From positions 1 through 32,015 of the forward strand of contig JAOMEV010000029.1 in the NCBI GenBank assembly GCA_028346125.1: a DNA stretch of 32,015 bases, read 5' to 3'. The translations under genes and the position numbers were made by a program. Below are positions 18,901-26,333 of the stretch, in pieces. This stretch comes from Bacteriovoracales bacterium (GTDB lineage Bacteria > Bdellovibrionota > Bacteriovoracia > Bacteriovoracales > Bacteriovoracaceae). The stretch's first letter is position 1, and each line of letters opens with the position of its first letter. The notes under the pieces are model-generated. The model worked only from the letters and a program-made list of their open reading frames with translations. It was not told the origin of the DNA and made no database searches.

Positions 18901-19005
18901 TCTATGGGTTATGGAATTTTATTTGGAACGCCAATGATTTTAGTTCTTATTCCTGTTTCCTATGTTATTGGGGAAGACTTAAAAAAGCTCTTTAGGGTCC
19001 AATAA
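15925..19005 (+). CDS. RND family efflux permease
   Basis: 1026 residues, the normal size for the inner-membrane pump of a tripartite RND efflux system. A first membrane span (about residues 10-30) is followed by a large periplasmic part (NPGASAQDMEVKI and on). A cluster of spans then carries the proton-relay motif IIVDDAIIISESI with D400-D401. A second periplasmic part and a last span cluster with VVVNDSLVVIDAINR complete the duplicated plan. At the position of the AcrB relay lysine the sequence reads N928-D929, so that lysine appears absent, as in some other RND groups. No periplasmic adaptor or outer-membrane channel gene is present in the window. The substrate is unknown. Confidence 0.9.
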   Translation: MRNIILSIIKNNILSNMLLILVFALGAYSLKTLNRDMSQDLDFGIMEIVAPNPGASAQDMEVKITNKIEDKIKDIQGITRSIALIYEGYTKVVVWLDLQSKDLDKIKNKIREKVASINDFPSEMPERPEVKEPSFASLAFLKLGITSDDKKLLRDFSLKLKEKIEDVSDIQSIDPIGIPDQEFKILLDINKLRKLNLTTLDVLSRLGQSNIRAYLGRAEAKNVYQNIIFNEKMTTVGKLQNLTIRSNLSGKKVKLKHLAKVSLGYEKESRYALPNGKEGVLFLVKKTGGSDIINLTEKIKDMVKNELKLYPEGKVNVEFIGERGKHIKNRFQIVKTNAAVGITLVIFCLLIFLNFNISFWVGIGVPFTLFGVLAFMSFQGYVLDSLSMAAMILTTGIIVDDAIIISESIHKHFHELKKDRLTATVDGVMEVYKPVLTTLVSTFLAFAPLFYMTGTIGKFVYIVPWAISLALIFSLLECTFILPYHIYLGLDEAKQSREPLIEKILRPFEVVLQKFIVKAIKFRYLMAIIFLGLFYFSLQMASKNLKFVLFPDDNAEGIIINFDFEESVKLERMHELIKFLPKVLDKYRPDDIESYDLQTGLYREQMIENPSPTVSSVRISLAKQVDRKFTARQLKTKIAKEVSEILEKDKRDIDSVRYLMVTNGPPVGFPVNIRVIGRDDKERTDFAKRIETYLRELDGVDGLWNSSTATKKEFILKPDRPLMNRLGISNDALVKTIQVALVGNISQNVTINNKKINFRMELNEKHKTVENIMNLRVRNNRGKEIEIGQFCSFDKKSSIPFMQHYGGKPSTNILATRVDLKKISPLEVQKRIIENFDTSKTGLTLDFAGEAKDTANSVIDLKKSALAGLLLIYLLMALLFQSYLQPFYVILSIPMGIIGVIVAFHIHDQAFSMFAGLGTVGMFGVVVNDSLVVIDAINRAKEKKGNIQEAISIGISERLKAVILTTLTTVAGLLPLGIGIGGIDIFLSPMAISMGYGILFGTPMILVLIPVSYVIGEDLKKLFRVQ

Positions 19006-19015
19006 ACTTTTTTTT

Positions 19016-19861
19016 TCAAGGACGCTCAACGGCCTCTACAGAAAAGCTTGTAGGGGTATATGATGTATCGGGTGATGCATCAGGCAAGCTGTAGCTAAGG
19101 CCTGAATAAGCTCCACTTTTACTTAAAATGGCATTCATTTCAGTGTCTGTGGATGTAAAATCAGAGGAACTTTCTACCTTCCATTCATTTGCATTTTCAT
19201 CTGCCCTTCCTGTGTATTCTTGCATGCCTAACTTTGTGGTTAGGGCCCAGTAAAAATACTCACTCGCTTGACAGATATAATTACAACTATCGTCATTATA
19301 AGTATACCAAGATCCTGAAGGATAAGAATCAGGGATAGAGTTTGTAAAACCACCCCTCGCTTTATCCATCGCATTTGTCAGAGCACTACCATTATTCTCA
19401 CCATAAGAAATCATTCCAAATATTTCTGGATAAGCATAAGCATAACCGTGGTGTGAAATTAAATGGAGGACTTCTTCCAAGGTAGCATCAAACCCATCTG
19501 AAGATGAGGAGCCATTAACCTTAATCTCATTTTCATACAGGTCTTGATAATAATTACAGGGTATGTTCGCAGGAAACATGGTCGTATCAGCATCAGGCGT
19601 TATAACTATACAGGCCTTATTTTTTATGAGCTTGTTGACGACGTTAGAGTCATCAATCGTCCCATCTTCATTACTGTCCAAATATTGGGCCATGACTTTG
19701 GCGGCCCTTAGTATTTTGGCATCGGGTATAGTTTCCGTAGCATAAATCCCCACACCGAAGACCATCACTTTTTTAGATAAATAAGTCTCGTCCGGTGCAA
19801 TACCCTTACCGCATGAAAAAATGAAAAATGTAAAAAATATAAATCCAAGTAGTTTTTTCAT
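19016..19861 (-). CDS. Lipoprotein with EF-hand-like loop and histidine-rich motif
   Basis: 281 residues from the ATG at 19861, which gives a clean lipoprotein signal with lipobox IFSC (C17). A TTG 18 bases upstream is also in frame but less likely. Residues 62-73 match a calcium-binding EF-hand loop (D62, N64, D66-G67, I69, D70). Further on is EEVLHLISHHGY (E129, E130, H133, H137, H138), a cluster that could bind metal, though it is not the HExxH of common zinc peptidases. It would be a membrane-anchored periplasmic or surface protein. I do not recognise the family and assign no reaction. Its 3' end faces the RND gene 10 bases away. Confidence 0.65.
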   Translation of the reverse strand: MKKLLGFIFFTFFIFSCGKGIAPDETYLSKKVMVFGVGIYATETIPDAKILRAAKVMAQYLDSNEDGTIDDSNVVNKLIKNKACIVITPDADTTMFPANIPCNYYQDLYENEIKVNGSSSSDGFDATLEEVLHLISHHGYAYAYPEIFGMISYGENNGSALTNAMDKARGGFTNSIPDSYPSGSWYTYNDDSCNYICQASEYFYWALTTKLGMQEYTGRADENANEWKVESSSDFTSTDTEMNAILSKSGAYSGLSYSLPDASPDTSYTPTSFSVEAVERP

Positions 19862-19960
19862 ACATAAGATACTAGACAATTAATTTTAAAAATAAAAATA
19901 AATAATCTAAAAGAAGGTTTATTTGCTTGCAAGATTGTAAAATAAGTCAAAACATTAAGT

Positions 19961-20494
19961 ATGAAAAAAAATTTATTAACTTTTATATTTTGTTTAAGTC
20001 TAATATCAATACCCTTTAAAGGGCACACAACAGAAAGCTCAAAATCTTTCCTCGTTATCGAAACAATTATTTTTACAGGCCTTAACCTTCTTTTGGCCGA
20101 TAGTCCGAAGCTCAAAGTCTCCGGTCTTTATGCAACTAATGAGGTTGGAAATACTTTAACCGGTGAACTAGGTTTTGTTCCAAGTGAAAGTCTCTTTGGC
20201 CTGGGGTTAGAGTTTCATACATCGTTAGGTTTTTATAAAGGCTATCATGAAAATTTTGGTGCTTTAACAAATGAGCTTCTTTATAAAACCTCATTATTTG
20301 GTTCGGAATTATTGATCGGTGGAGGTCTTTCTATTTGGGATTCCTTCAGCGCTATTGTCCCTGTTGTTTCTTTTAATTATAACTTGCTATCTAACGGGGG
20401 CACATTTTTTGATAATTTATTCATTGGCTATACTTTTGGAGCTAGTGAATCGGCCACACATATAATTAAAGCTGGAGCAGTCTTAACAATTTAG
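19961..20494 (+). CDS. Secreted barrel-like protein, unknown function
   Basis: 177 residues with a signal peptide (residues 1 to about 24, ending near GHTTE). The mature part alternates hydrophobic and polar residues with glycine and aromatic residues (GLGLEFHTSLGFYKGY, ELLIGGGLSIWD), as in small outer-membrane beta-barrels. The ATG has no strong SD site. The next gene starts 8 bases after its stop, so the two are co-transcribed. No family is recognised. Confidence 0.6.
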   Translation: MKKNLLTFIFCLSLISIPFKGHTTESSKSFLVIETIIFTGLNLLLADSPKLKVSGLYATNEVGNTLTGELGFVPSESLFGLGLEFHTSLGFYKGYHENFGALTNELLYKTSLFGSELLIGGGLSIWDSFSAIVPVVSFNYNLLSNGGTFFDNLFIGYTFGASESATHIIKAGAVLTI

Positions 20495-20502
20495 GAATAA
20501 CA

Positions 20503-21030
20503 TTGAAAAAAGTTTTAATCTTATGCTTATTGCTTTTTAGTTTCCAAGGGAAAACTTTGGTTATTTCTCCCGGTCTGGGTGGAACCCTTAGCCTCGGAGG
20601 TTCTTCTTCTGGCTCCCATGTTTACGATATGGGATTTGGCGCAACTGGTGAAATACAAATAAGTTATTCCATTTTTGATAATTATTCACTAGGCCTTTTG
20701 TATGGTTACTCATTTTCCTTTGCGGCCATGAACGCGGCCGACATTATTCATTCGGCCATTTTATTTGGCTACGAATCTAATATCTTTTTGATCCAAAAAA
20801 TATCTGCAGGCTACGGCTTTGGCAGTTCTTTTGATTATAAAGGTGCTGCCGAGCCTTATACGAAAGGATCAGGTCCCGTTTTTATGATATCGAATGATAT
20901 AGGGACCTCAACGACTCTAAATGTTCAATTCCATATGATGAGCTTTCCTGAAGATAAATTAGTAAAGACAAGTACTCCCACAAATAACCAGATTATTATT
21001 ACCTTTAATAGAAATTACGAAATTTTTTAA
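20503..21030 (+). CDS. Secreted barrel-like protein, second of a pair
   Basis: 175 residues, starting at a TTG with AGGA 7 bases upstream and opening with a signal peptide (KKVLILCLLLFSFQGKT). The mature part has glycine/serine-rich alternating segments (GLGGTLSLGGSSSG, GLLYGYSFSF) of outer-membrane barrel type. It is similar in size and style to the gene just before it, but I could not align the two convincingly. A clear intrinsic terminator overlaps its stop codon. Confidence 0.6.
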   Translation: MKKVLILCLLLFSFQGKTLVISPGLGGTLSLGGSSSGSHVYDMGFGATGEIQISYSIFDNYSLGLLYGYSFSFAAMNAADIIHSAILFGYESNIFLIQKISAGYGFGSSFDYKGAAEPYTKGSGPVFMISNDIGTSTTLNVQFHMMSFPEDKLVKTSTPTNNQIIITFNRNYEIF

Positions 21031-21055
21031 GGGCCCTTAGAAAAAAGGCCCTTTT
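21029..21055 (+). terminator. Intrinsic terminator
   Basis: A 7-bp GC-rich stem (AAGGGCC at 21029-21035 with GGCCCTT at 21047-21053) followed by T, directly at the stop codon of the 20503 gene. It would end the two-gene barrel-protein transcript. Confidence 0.65.
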
Positions 21056-21061
21056 AGGAAA

Positions 21062-21634
21062 TTATTTCAATTTAATAATGACTTCATTAGTTCTTTTTCT
21101 TGCTGGGACATAAGGAGAATCATACGCAGCTGAATAGTATAAATTATTTCTCATCTCTAGACCCTTTTTATTAATCCATTTTCTAAGTCTAGAAAGATTT
21201 TTCCTTTGCGCTCTCTCACTGTTATATCCACTAAACCTTACAACCGCGACTTTCCCTAAAGAAAAATTGCCAAGAGTTACTTCTTCATTATTTGGTAGTG
21301 GTAACTCCTCCAAGGATTGATAATTTGATGGCATGTAAAACATCATCGTTTGATAATTTTTACGCCAGAACGAAAAAACTGGTGCAGTCATTGGAATCTC
21401 TTCTTCGCTTTCATTATTTCCAAAAATATAATCGGCAATTGTCCTAAAAAGGTTATCTCCATTTTTCCTCGTGGCCTTCGCAACTAACATTTTTGGATAA
21501 GATCTAACTTGAAAGGGGCCTTCGCTATAAAGGCTTTTGAAAGGAGGGGTTTCTTCATTTCTTGCCTGGGCCCCAGTTATAAAACTGAAGAAAATCAAGA
21601 ATAGGAAACAAAGTTTCAATTTAGATTTTTTCAT
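21062..21634 (-). CDS. Secreted SOUL family heme-binding-type protein
   Basis: 190 residues. After a signal peptide (about 24 residues, ending GAQA) comes a full SOUL domain: EGPFQVRSYP, then IADYIFGNNESEEEIPMTAPV, MMFYMPSNY, VAVVRFSGYNSE, and AAYDSPYVPARKRTNEVI at the end. SOUL/HBP proteins bind heme or porphyrins in eukaryotes; the role of the bacterial ones is not settled. I chose the ATG at 21634, which has AAGGA 8 bases upstream. The ATG three codons earlier touches that same SD site and is unlikely. Export would place it in the periplasm. Confidence 0.88.
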   Translation of the reverse strand: MKKSKLKLCFLFLIFFSFITGAQARNEETPPFKSLYSEGPFQVRSYPKMLVAKATRKNGDNLFRTIADYIFGNNESEEEIPMTAPVFSFWRKNYQTMMFYMPSNYQSLEELPLPNNEEVTLGNFSLGKVAVVRFSGYNSERAQRKNLSRLRKWINKKGLEMRNNLYYSAAYDSPYVPARKRTNEVIIKLK

Positions 21635-21761
21635 TATGCACATCCTTTTTTTTGTAAATGGTTAAAGTAATTTGTCACATTCTAATTTTTTTAAGCAGGA
21701 ATTTGAAATTAATAAAGATAGACAAATATTAAACAATGAAAACTTTTCTACGTTATAATAG

Positions 21762-22976
21762 CTAACTTGGACGCTTTGATTTAAGAAGCCAAGTTTTCAT
21801 AAGGCCTTTTCCCTTGATTTCACTTTGACCAACATCATCAAATTGATAAGCGGAGCCCAAAAGTTCTTTGGTTAAATTTGAAATGTGGATTTCACCTGCC
21901 TGCCCGTGAGTCTCCATCCTTGCAGCAGTGTTCACTGTATCTCCCCATATATCGTAGATAAACTTATTTTTCCCAATAACCCCAGCAACCGCCGGGCCTG
22001 AGTGAACCCCAATCCTTATTCCTATATCCATCCCTTTATTTGTTTTATACCTTGTCATAAACTTGCGCATGTCCAAAGCAAAATCAGCTATCTTTTGAAC
22101 ATGGCCTCCGTCTTCATGAGGAACTCCTGAAACAACCATATAAGAATCGCCAATTGTTTTAATTTTTTCTAGGCCATGGTTATTCGCCAATTTATCAAAG
22201 GAGCTGAAAATATCATTTAGCATTTCAACAAGCCTTTGTGGAGACAGTTGCTGAGACATAACTGTAAAGCCAACAATATCTGCAAACAAGACTGAGCAAA
22301 CAGGAAAGCCATCGGCTATGACCCCCTCATCACTTTTCAATCTATGAGCTATAGGAGGTGGTAAAACGTTGTGTAAAAGTGTCTCGGATCTATGAAACTC
22401 TTTTGAAAGTGCCGTTTTTGCCTGAGTGACAGAAGAGTGATAAAAATAGCAAAAGCACATACACATGGTAACCAAACTAAGGCCATTAAAGACTTCAAAT
22501 GCCTTGATAATTTCAGGTCCAATATTATCTAAGCTGGTGCCTCTAGGTGCACTTAAAATTAATAAACTGATTAAAATACAGTTGATGAATCCAATAAAAA
22601 GTTTTGTTTTAATAGAGAAAGTCATCAAAAACCACATTATGATGGTGCCAAACAAAAAGACGTGAAAGCCTGAGTTAAGCCCAAAAGTATAGGTGGCCAA
22701 AAAAGCATGAACGATTACTTCTAGGGTCATCGTAATAAGGCCTATAGTAAAACGCCCCATCCGAGTTGAAATAAAACCACCCAGAAAAATGAGGATACTG
22801 AGTATATTGAAATAAGCTAATCCCTTTACATCAAGAGCAATAAAGGCCAATAAAAATATCAGGTGAACCAGAAAGCCCAGTACAGAGCAAAAACTGGCGG
22901 CCGCAAAAATATTTTTATCATCATCATTTAACAACATTGGCGGAGTCTTGAACCAAACCCAAACATCTCTGAACAT
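21762..22976 (-). CDS. Membrane-bound class III adenylate cyclase
   Basis: 404 residues. The N-terminal half has about six hydrophobic spans (residues 25 to about 180). A short linker (SETLLHNVLPPPIAHRL) leads into a class III cyclase domain. Metal-binding aspartates D233 (FADIVGFT) and D277 (TIGDSYM) are present. K273 and D342 are the pair that selects adenine, and N349 and R353 (DTVNTAARM) are the transition-state residues. All expected residues are present, so it should make cAMP, probably as a homodimer, with the membrane part as a sensor. AGGAG lies 5 bases upstream of the ATG. It is divergent from the CBS-pair gene. No cAMP receptor is visible in the window. Confidence 0.92.
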   Translation of the reverse strand: MFRDVWVWFKTPPMLLNDDDKNIFAAASFCSVLGFLVHLIFLLAFIALDVKGLAYFNILSILIFLGGFISTRMGRFTIGLITMTLEVIVHAFLATYTFGLNSGFHVFLFGTIIMWFLMTFSIKTKLFIGFINCILISLLILSAPRGTSLDNIGPEIIKAFEVFNGLSLVTMCMCFCYFYHSSVTQAKTALSKEFHRSETLLHNVLPPPIAHRLKSDEGVIADGFPVCSVLFADIVGFTVMSQQLSPQRLVEMLNDIFSSFDKLANNHGLEKIKTIGDSYMVVSGVPHEDGGHVQKIADFALDMRKFMTRYKTNKGMDIGIRIGVHSGPAVAGVIGKNKFIYDIWGDTVNTAARMETHGQAGEIHISNLTKELLGSAYQFDDVGQSEIKGKGLMKTWLLKSKRPS

Positions 22977-23151
22977 AGTTTCTCCTAAGCGAATTCTTTT
23001 TAATTAAATATAGCAAAACCAATCTTCAAATCCAAAAAACCCTTTTACTCCATTAACAACAAAATATAATACTAACAATTAACCTCTTCTTTTTTTTTCA
23101 TTTTGATCCATAATAAACTTATGACCTTTACTCCAAACAAAAGGAGTTTGT

Positions 23152-23568
23152 ATGGAGCCTTCCCAATTTAAAACATCAATTCAGACCTTGGTTGAAACCA
23201 GTGAAATCTCTCTCATGCCCGAGCAGGATATTTATCAGGCGATGGCATCGCTTAACACAAAGAAACGTCCTCATGGGGCCATCGTTCTGGACAAGAAACA
23301 AAAAATGGTGGGTATTCTTACAGAGAAGGATTGCCTCAAGCATTACTTTGATGCCAAATACAACAGCATGCCGCCTGGTAAAGTTAAAGATTACATGAGT
23401 AAAAAGGTTGTTTCTATTCCTCTAGAAACAGACATCTATAAAGTTGTGGAACTTTTTATTAAGAACGACTTTCACTCCTACCCAGTTACAAAAGATGGCC
23501 GCTATTACGGTTTCATCAAAAGAAGCAAAGTGTTTCAGGCCATTCAAAAAATGGAAAGCATTAAGTAA
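23152..23568 (+). CDS. CBS-domain pair protein
   Basis: 138 residues made up almost entirely of two CBS domains. The first runs about residues 13-70 (GAIVLDKKQKMVGILTEKDCL) and the second about 80-135 (VSIPLETDIYKVVELF, YPVTKDGRYYGFI). CBS pairs bind adenosine nucleotides and regulate other proteins; a stand-alone pair is likely a small cytoplasmic sensor. AAAGGAG lies 5 bases before the ATG. The gene is divergent from the adenylate cyclase across a 175-base gap and its 3' end overlaps that of the thioredoxin gene by 8 bases. The ligand and the partner protein are unknown. Confidence 0.87.
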   Translation: MEPSQFKTSIQTLVETSEISLMPEQDIYQAMASLNTKKRPHGAIVLDKKQKMVGILTEKDCLKHYFDAKYNSMPPGKVKDYMSKKVVSIPLETDIYKVVELFIKNDFHSYPVTKDGRYYGFIKRSKVFQAIQKMESIK

Positions 23569-23989
23569 AAATAAAAAGGAAAACAAACAAAGTTAAAACC
23601 AACCCCATAATTCCGTAGAATTTCCAATCGGTTTTCTTTTCAGCTTTTTGAAACTCTCCATACTCTCTAAAGTAGGGGTCGTTAAGGTTATCAATAACAT
23701 ATTGAAGGTCTGCGAGGGAAGTCAGCCCAGTAAATTGATAGAGGACCTCTCTTTTTTCACAATAGGTAATATTAGGAACTCCTTGGACGCCAAAATGACC
23801 TGCCAGCTCAGGTGAACTTCCGCAGTCCACTTCATAAATTGGAACCCCTGGGTTCTTTTTTTCGAGGGCATCCATAACCGGGATCATGGTTTTGCAAGGC
23901 CCACAAGTTTCAGAAGAAAACTTGATAATAAAAGGACCTGCTTCACCATTTGCGACTTCTTCAAAGTTTTCTGTATTTAATTTTTTCAT
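23561..23989 (-). CDS. Thioredoxin-fold protein with C-terminal membrane anchor
   Basis: 142 residues. The thioredoxin domain (residues 1 to about 100) has the active site CGPC (C29-C32) and the cis-proline V71-P72. The tryptophan that normally precedes CGPC is replaced by threonine (SSETCGPC). After a charged linker (EFQKAEKKTDWK) there is one hydrophobic span to the C-terminus (about residues 122-142). With no N-terminal signal, this predicts a tail-anchored protein with the redox domain in the cytoplasm, unlike the usual periplasmic anchored thioredoxins. It would reduce disulfides of membrane-proximal partners. The SD site is weak. Confidence 0.85.
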   Translation of the reverse strand: MKKLNTENFEEVANGEAGPFIIKFSSETCGPCKTMIPVMDALEKKNPGVPIYEVDCGSSPELAGHFGVQGVPNITYCEKREVLYQFTGLTSLADLQYVIDNLNDPYFREYGEFQKAEKKTDWKFYGIMGLVLTLFVFLFIFT

Positions 23990-24174
23990 CTAAAAAACCA
24001 AAGTTGCAGGTCCCACAATTACCCAAAAATCAAAATAAGCCTTATTTATCTTCCAATCAATTCAATAAAGACTTTTGTAATCCCAACTATTTAAAAAAAA
24101 CAACGTATATATTGTAATTTTTTGAAAAGCTACCGATATGAAGTTTGCGTATAAAAATCAAATGGTATTTAATT

Positions 24175-24537
24175 ATGAAATTAATCAGCCTCTTATGTTT
24201 AGCATTTGTACTCCAGGGATGTAAAGGTGATGGCGGAGGGGAAAACTCCACATCCACACCCAGCGAACAAAATATGAGTCAGAACACGGGTTCCCCTAAA
24301 AAGAAAGGCAGTGGGCCAAAACCCAAGAATGATGACCCCCTAATATCTTTGCAAGGAGTATCCGTAGGCGAAGAGACCTACGGTGGGAGTGTTCACCAAC
24401 TTAGCCTAGAAGAAAAAAAGGCCCTTAAAAGAATCCAAGGTTCGCCAATTTCAACAAGCTTTGACTCTACTTATCAACCCTTAACAGATGAAGAAAAAAG
24501 TTTGTTAAAAAATATATTAGGGAAAAATCTAAATTAA
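24175..24537 (+). CDS. Lipoprotein, unknown function
   Basis: 120 residues from the ATG at 24175, which places the lipobox LQGC ideally (C16). A longer reading from a TTG at 24145 would put basic residues ahead of the signal and is less likely. After the cysteine comes a glycine/serine/asparagine-rich linker, then a C-terminal part with two similar helical pieces, LSLEEKKALKRI and LTDEEKSLLKNI, each followed by a short tail, so a small internal repeat. The next gene follows after 13 bases. No family is recognised. Confidence 0.65.
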   Translation: MKLISLLCLAFVLQGCKGDGGGENSTSTPSEQNMSQNTGSPKKKGSGPKPKNDDPLISLQGVSVGEETYGGSVHQLSLEEKKALKRIQGSPISTSFDSTYQPLTDEEKSLLKNILGKNLN

Positions 24538-24550
24538 TAAGGAAAAAACT

Positions 24551-25408
24551 ATGCTTCGTTTAAACTTGTTCCTTTTTGTTTTTTTGATTGTTACAAACGG
24601 CTTATCTTCAGAAAACCAGAATCAAGAAGACCCAGCATATGCAAGTCCGTGTCAAGAAAATGAAAGCTCTCAATTCAGTTTGTCTCTTGGATATTTTCAC
24701 TGCGTAAGGCTAGAAGAGGAAACCCAAGATGTTACTTTCGAAGGAAAAACTTATAAAAACCTAAGGGTGGCCAAAACCTACAATATTCTTAACGCTAGAA
24801 AAGAAGTTCCTTACGATAAAAACCTAGTTTTTCAAGAAAGTGACCCAACAAATGCAGCTAACCTTCGAAGAATTATTTATACTAAAACAAAGTTTCGAGA
24901 GAAACTTTTCATTGATCAGAGTAATTTTGATCAAGACAGTGCGACCTCTAAGTACAGAACATACCTTCATTTAAAGTTTATCGACGAATCAGGAAAAGTC
25001 GTTGGAGAACTTATTGAGGGTAGACCCTTTGATTTTGAGGACCCTTTTCTTGATACATTTGACTCTTTTAGAGAGACTAGCCATACAACTAATATGAATA
25101 TATTTAACAAAGTCCTAAAACTTAAAGTGGGTAATTTGGAACTTTCTGGTAGAAATCATTTTTCTGCAGCTCCATCTACTATCGCGCGCGTAGACGACAC
25201 GCTCAAAAAACTACAGTCTGGTCAATATCAAAGGGTTCCTGGAAGGGAAATGACTGCTTTTCTTGAACTAATAAACGACAGAGATAACGTATTATACAGA
25301 AAAAAAATGATACTTTATAACAAGAATGGCAAGGCCACAGTTTATTTTGCGATAGATGAAAACTCTAATATAAAACTCTGGAACCTCGATGGAAGCCCTT
25401 TAAGGTAG
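24551..25408 (+). CDS. Secreted protein, unknown function
   Basis: 285 residues with a signal peptide (about 1-20, ending GLSSEN) and two cysteines near the mature N-terminus (SPCQE, FHCVR) that could pair. The rest is polar with many beta-type stretches. AAGGA is 7 bases before the ATG. It is 13 bases behind the lipoprotein gene, so the two are probably made together and may interact in the periplasm; that is inferred from position only. I recognise no domain. Confidence 0.65.
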   Translation: MLRLNLFLFVFLIVTNGLSSENQNQEDPAYASPCQENESSQFSLSLGYFHCVRLEEETQDVTFEGKTYKNLRVAKTYNILNARKEVPYDKNLVFQESDPTNAANLRRIIYTKTKFREKLFIDQSNFDQDSATSKYRTYLHLKFIDESGKVVGELIEGRPFDFEDPFLDTFDSFRETSHTTNMNIFNKVLKLKVGNLELSGRNHFSAAPSTIARVDDTLKKLQSGQYQRVPGREMTAFLELINDRDNVLYRKKMILYNKNGKATVYFAIDENSNIKLWNLDGSPLR

Positions 25409-25522
25409 GTTCAAAGTGGCCTTTTTGAAAATTAAGACCCCTCCTGACCAATTGTTTTTTTAAAGTTTTAAGCATAGAAGGTTAATTGTAAGCATTAAGA
25501 ACTTCTTCGAGACTTTTTACAT

Positions 25523-26272
25523 TTAAAAAAACCAAAGCCTAATGGCCATTATACAAACGACCACGGAAAGAATTATTTTAATAGTTTTATCTGGTCTGTC
25601 TGCTGACCAACGACCGGCCATCCAACCACCAGCTGCGTTACCGATACCCAAAACACCACCTAAAATCCAGTTAATCTTTCCTGCAGAGGCAAAAATAATC
25701 AGGGCCATCATAGTATAAATGAGAACCACAAAAACCTTTATACTATTGGCCTTCGCCAGAGAAAAGTCTTGAACACGGCTTAAGACTGCCAACATAATAA
25801 AACCCACTCCTGCCTGAATAAAACCTCCATAAATGCCCACAAAGAAAAAAAGAAAGGAACCCAAAATTTCTTCTTTTAGGGAAAGCTCTCTTTTTTTATC
25901 CTCTTCAGAAAGTTTGGGTTTAAAAATGATCGTTATCAAAACTAAAATCATGATGACAGACAAAATCTTTTTAAAGACATCTCCTGAGATATCAATCGCC
26001 ATTTTAGAACCGAAATAGGCCCCTAATGTAGCTGAAAGTCCCAACCATAAGGAATAGGGAAAAACAAAAACACCCTTACTTTTGAAACCCGCAGTAGCAA
26101 AAATATTTTGCATAAAAATGGCAACGCGATTTGTTCCATTGGCCACACTTGGTGGTAGACCCATAAAAATAAGAAGCGGTAGAGTTAATAAAGAACCTCC
26201 TCCTGCAACGGTATTAACAAAACCCGCAATTAGGCCTGCAAAAAGAAGGAAAAAGATATTGAGTACGTCCAT
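25523..26272 (-). CDS. TauE/SafE family membrane permease (second copy)
   Basis: 249 residues, mainly hydrophobic, with the paired family motifs GFVNTVAGGGSLLTLP near residue 18 and GIYGGFIQAGVGF in the second half. It is shorter than the TauE protein in the importer operon and belongs to a different branch by motif wording (NTVAGGG against LGIGGG). Proposed substrates of the family are sulfite and organic sulfur or carboxylate anions. GAGG lies 4 bases before the ATG. An intrinsic terminator for the upstream gene sits 13 bases before the start codon, so it needs readthrough or a promoter inside the upstream gene. Confidence 0.87.
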   Translation of the reverse strand: MDVLNIFFLLFAGLIAGFVNTVAGGGSLLTLPLLIFMGLPPSVANGTNRVAIFMQNIFATAGFKSKGVFVFPYSLWLGLSATLGAYFGSKMAIDISGDVFKKILSVIMILVLITIIFKPKLSEEDKKRELSLKEEILGSFLFFFVGIYGGFIQAGVGFIMLAVLSRVQDFSLAKANSIKVFVVLIYTMMALIIFASAGKINWILGGVLGIGNAAGGWMAGRWSADRPDKTIKIILSVVVCIMAIRLWFF

Positions 26273-26284
26273 GAAGCCTCAAAT

Positions 26285-26309
26285 AAAAAGGGCCTCTTGA
26301 AAGAGGCCC
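26285..26309 (-). terminator. Strong intrinsic terminator
   Basis: A 9-bp perfect stem (GGGCCTCTT at 26290-26298 with AAGAGGCCC at 26301-26309), read on the minus strand into TTTTTATTT. It lies 25 bases after the stop of the MACPF-like gene and just before the start of the TauE gene. Confidence 0.85.
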
Positions 26310-26333
26310 CCTATAAAAAACTGTCTTTATAAA

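Noticed and set aside
25409-25522. Possible terminator between the secreted-protein gene and the convergent TauE gene
   Set aside because: The best stem (TTCAAA/TTTGAA) is short and AT-only, not enough to call.
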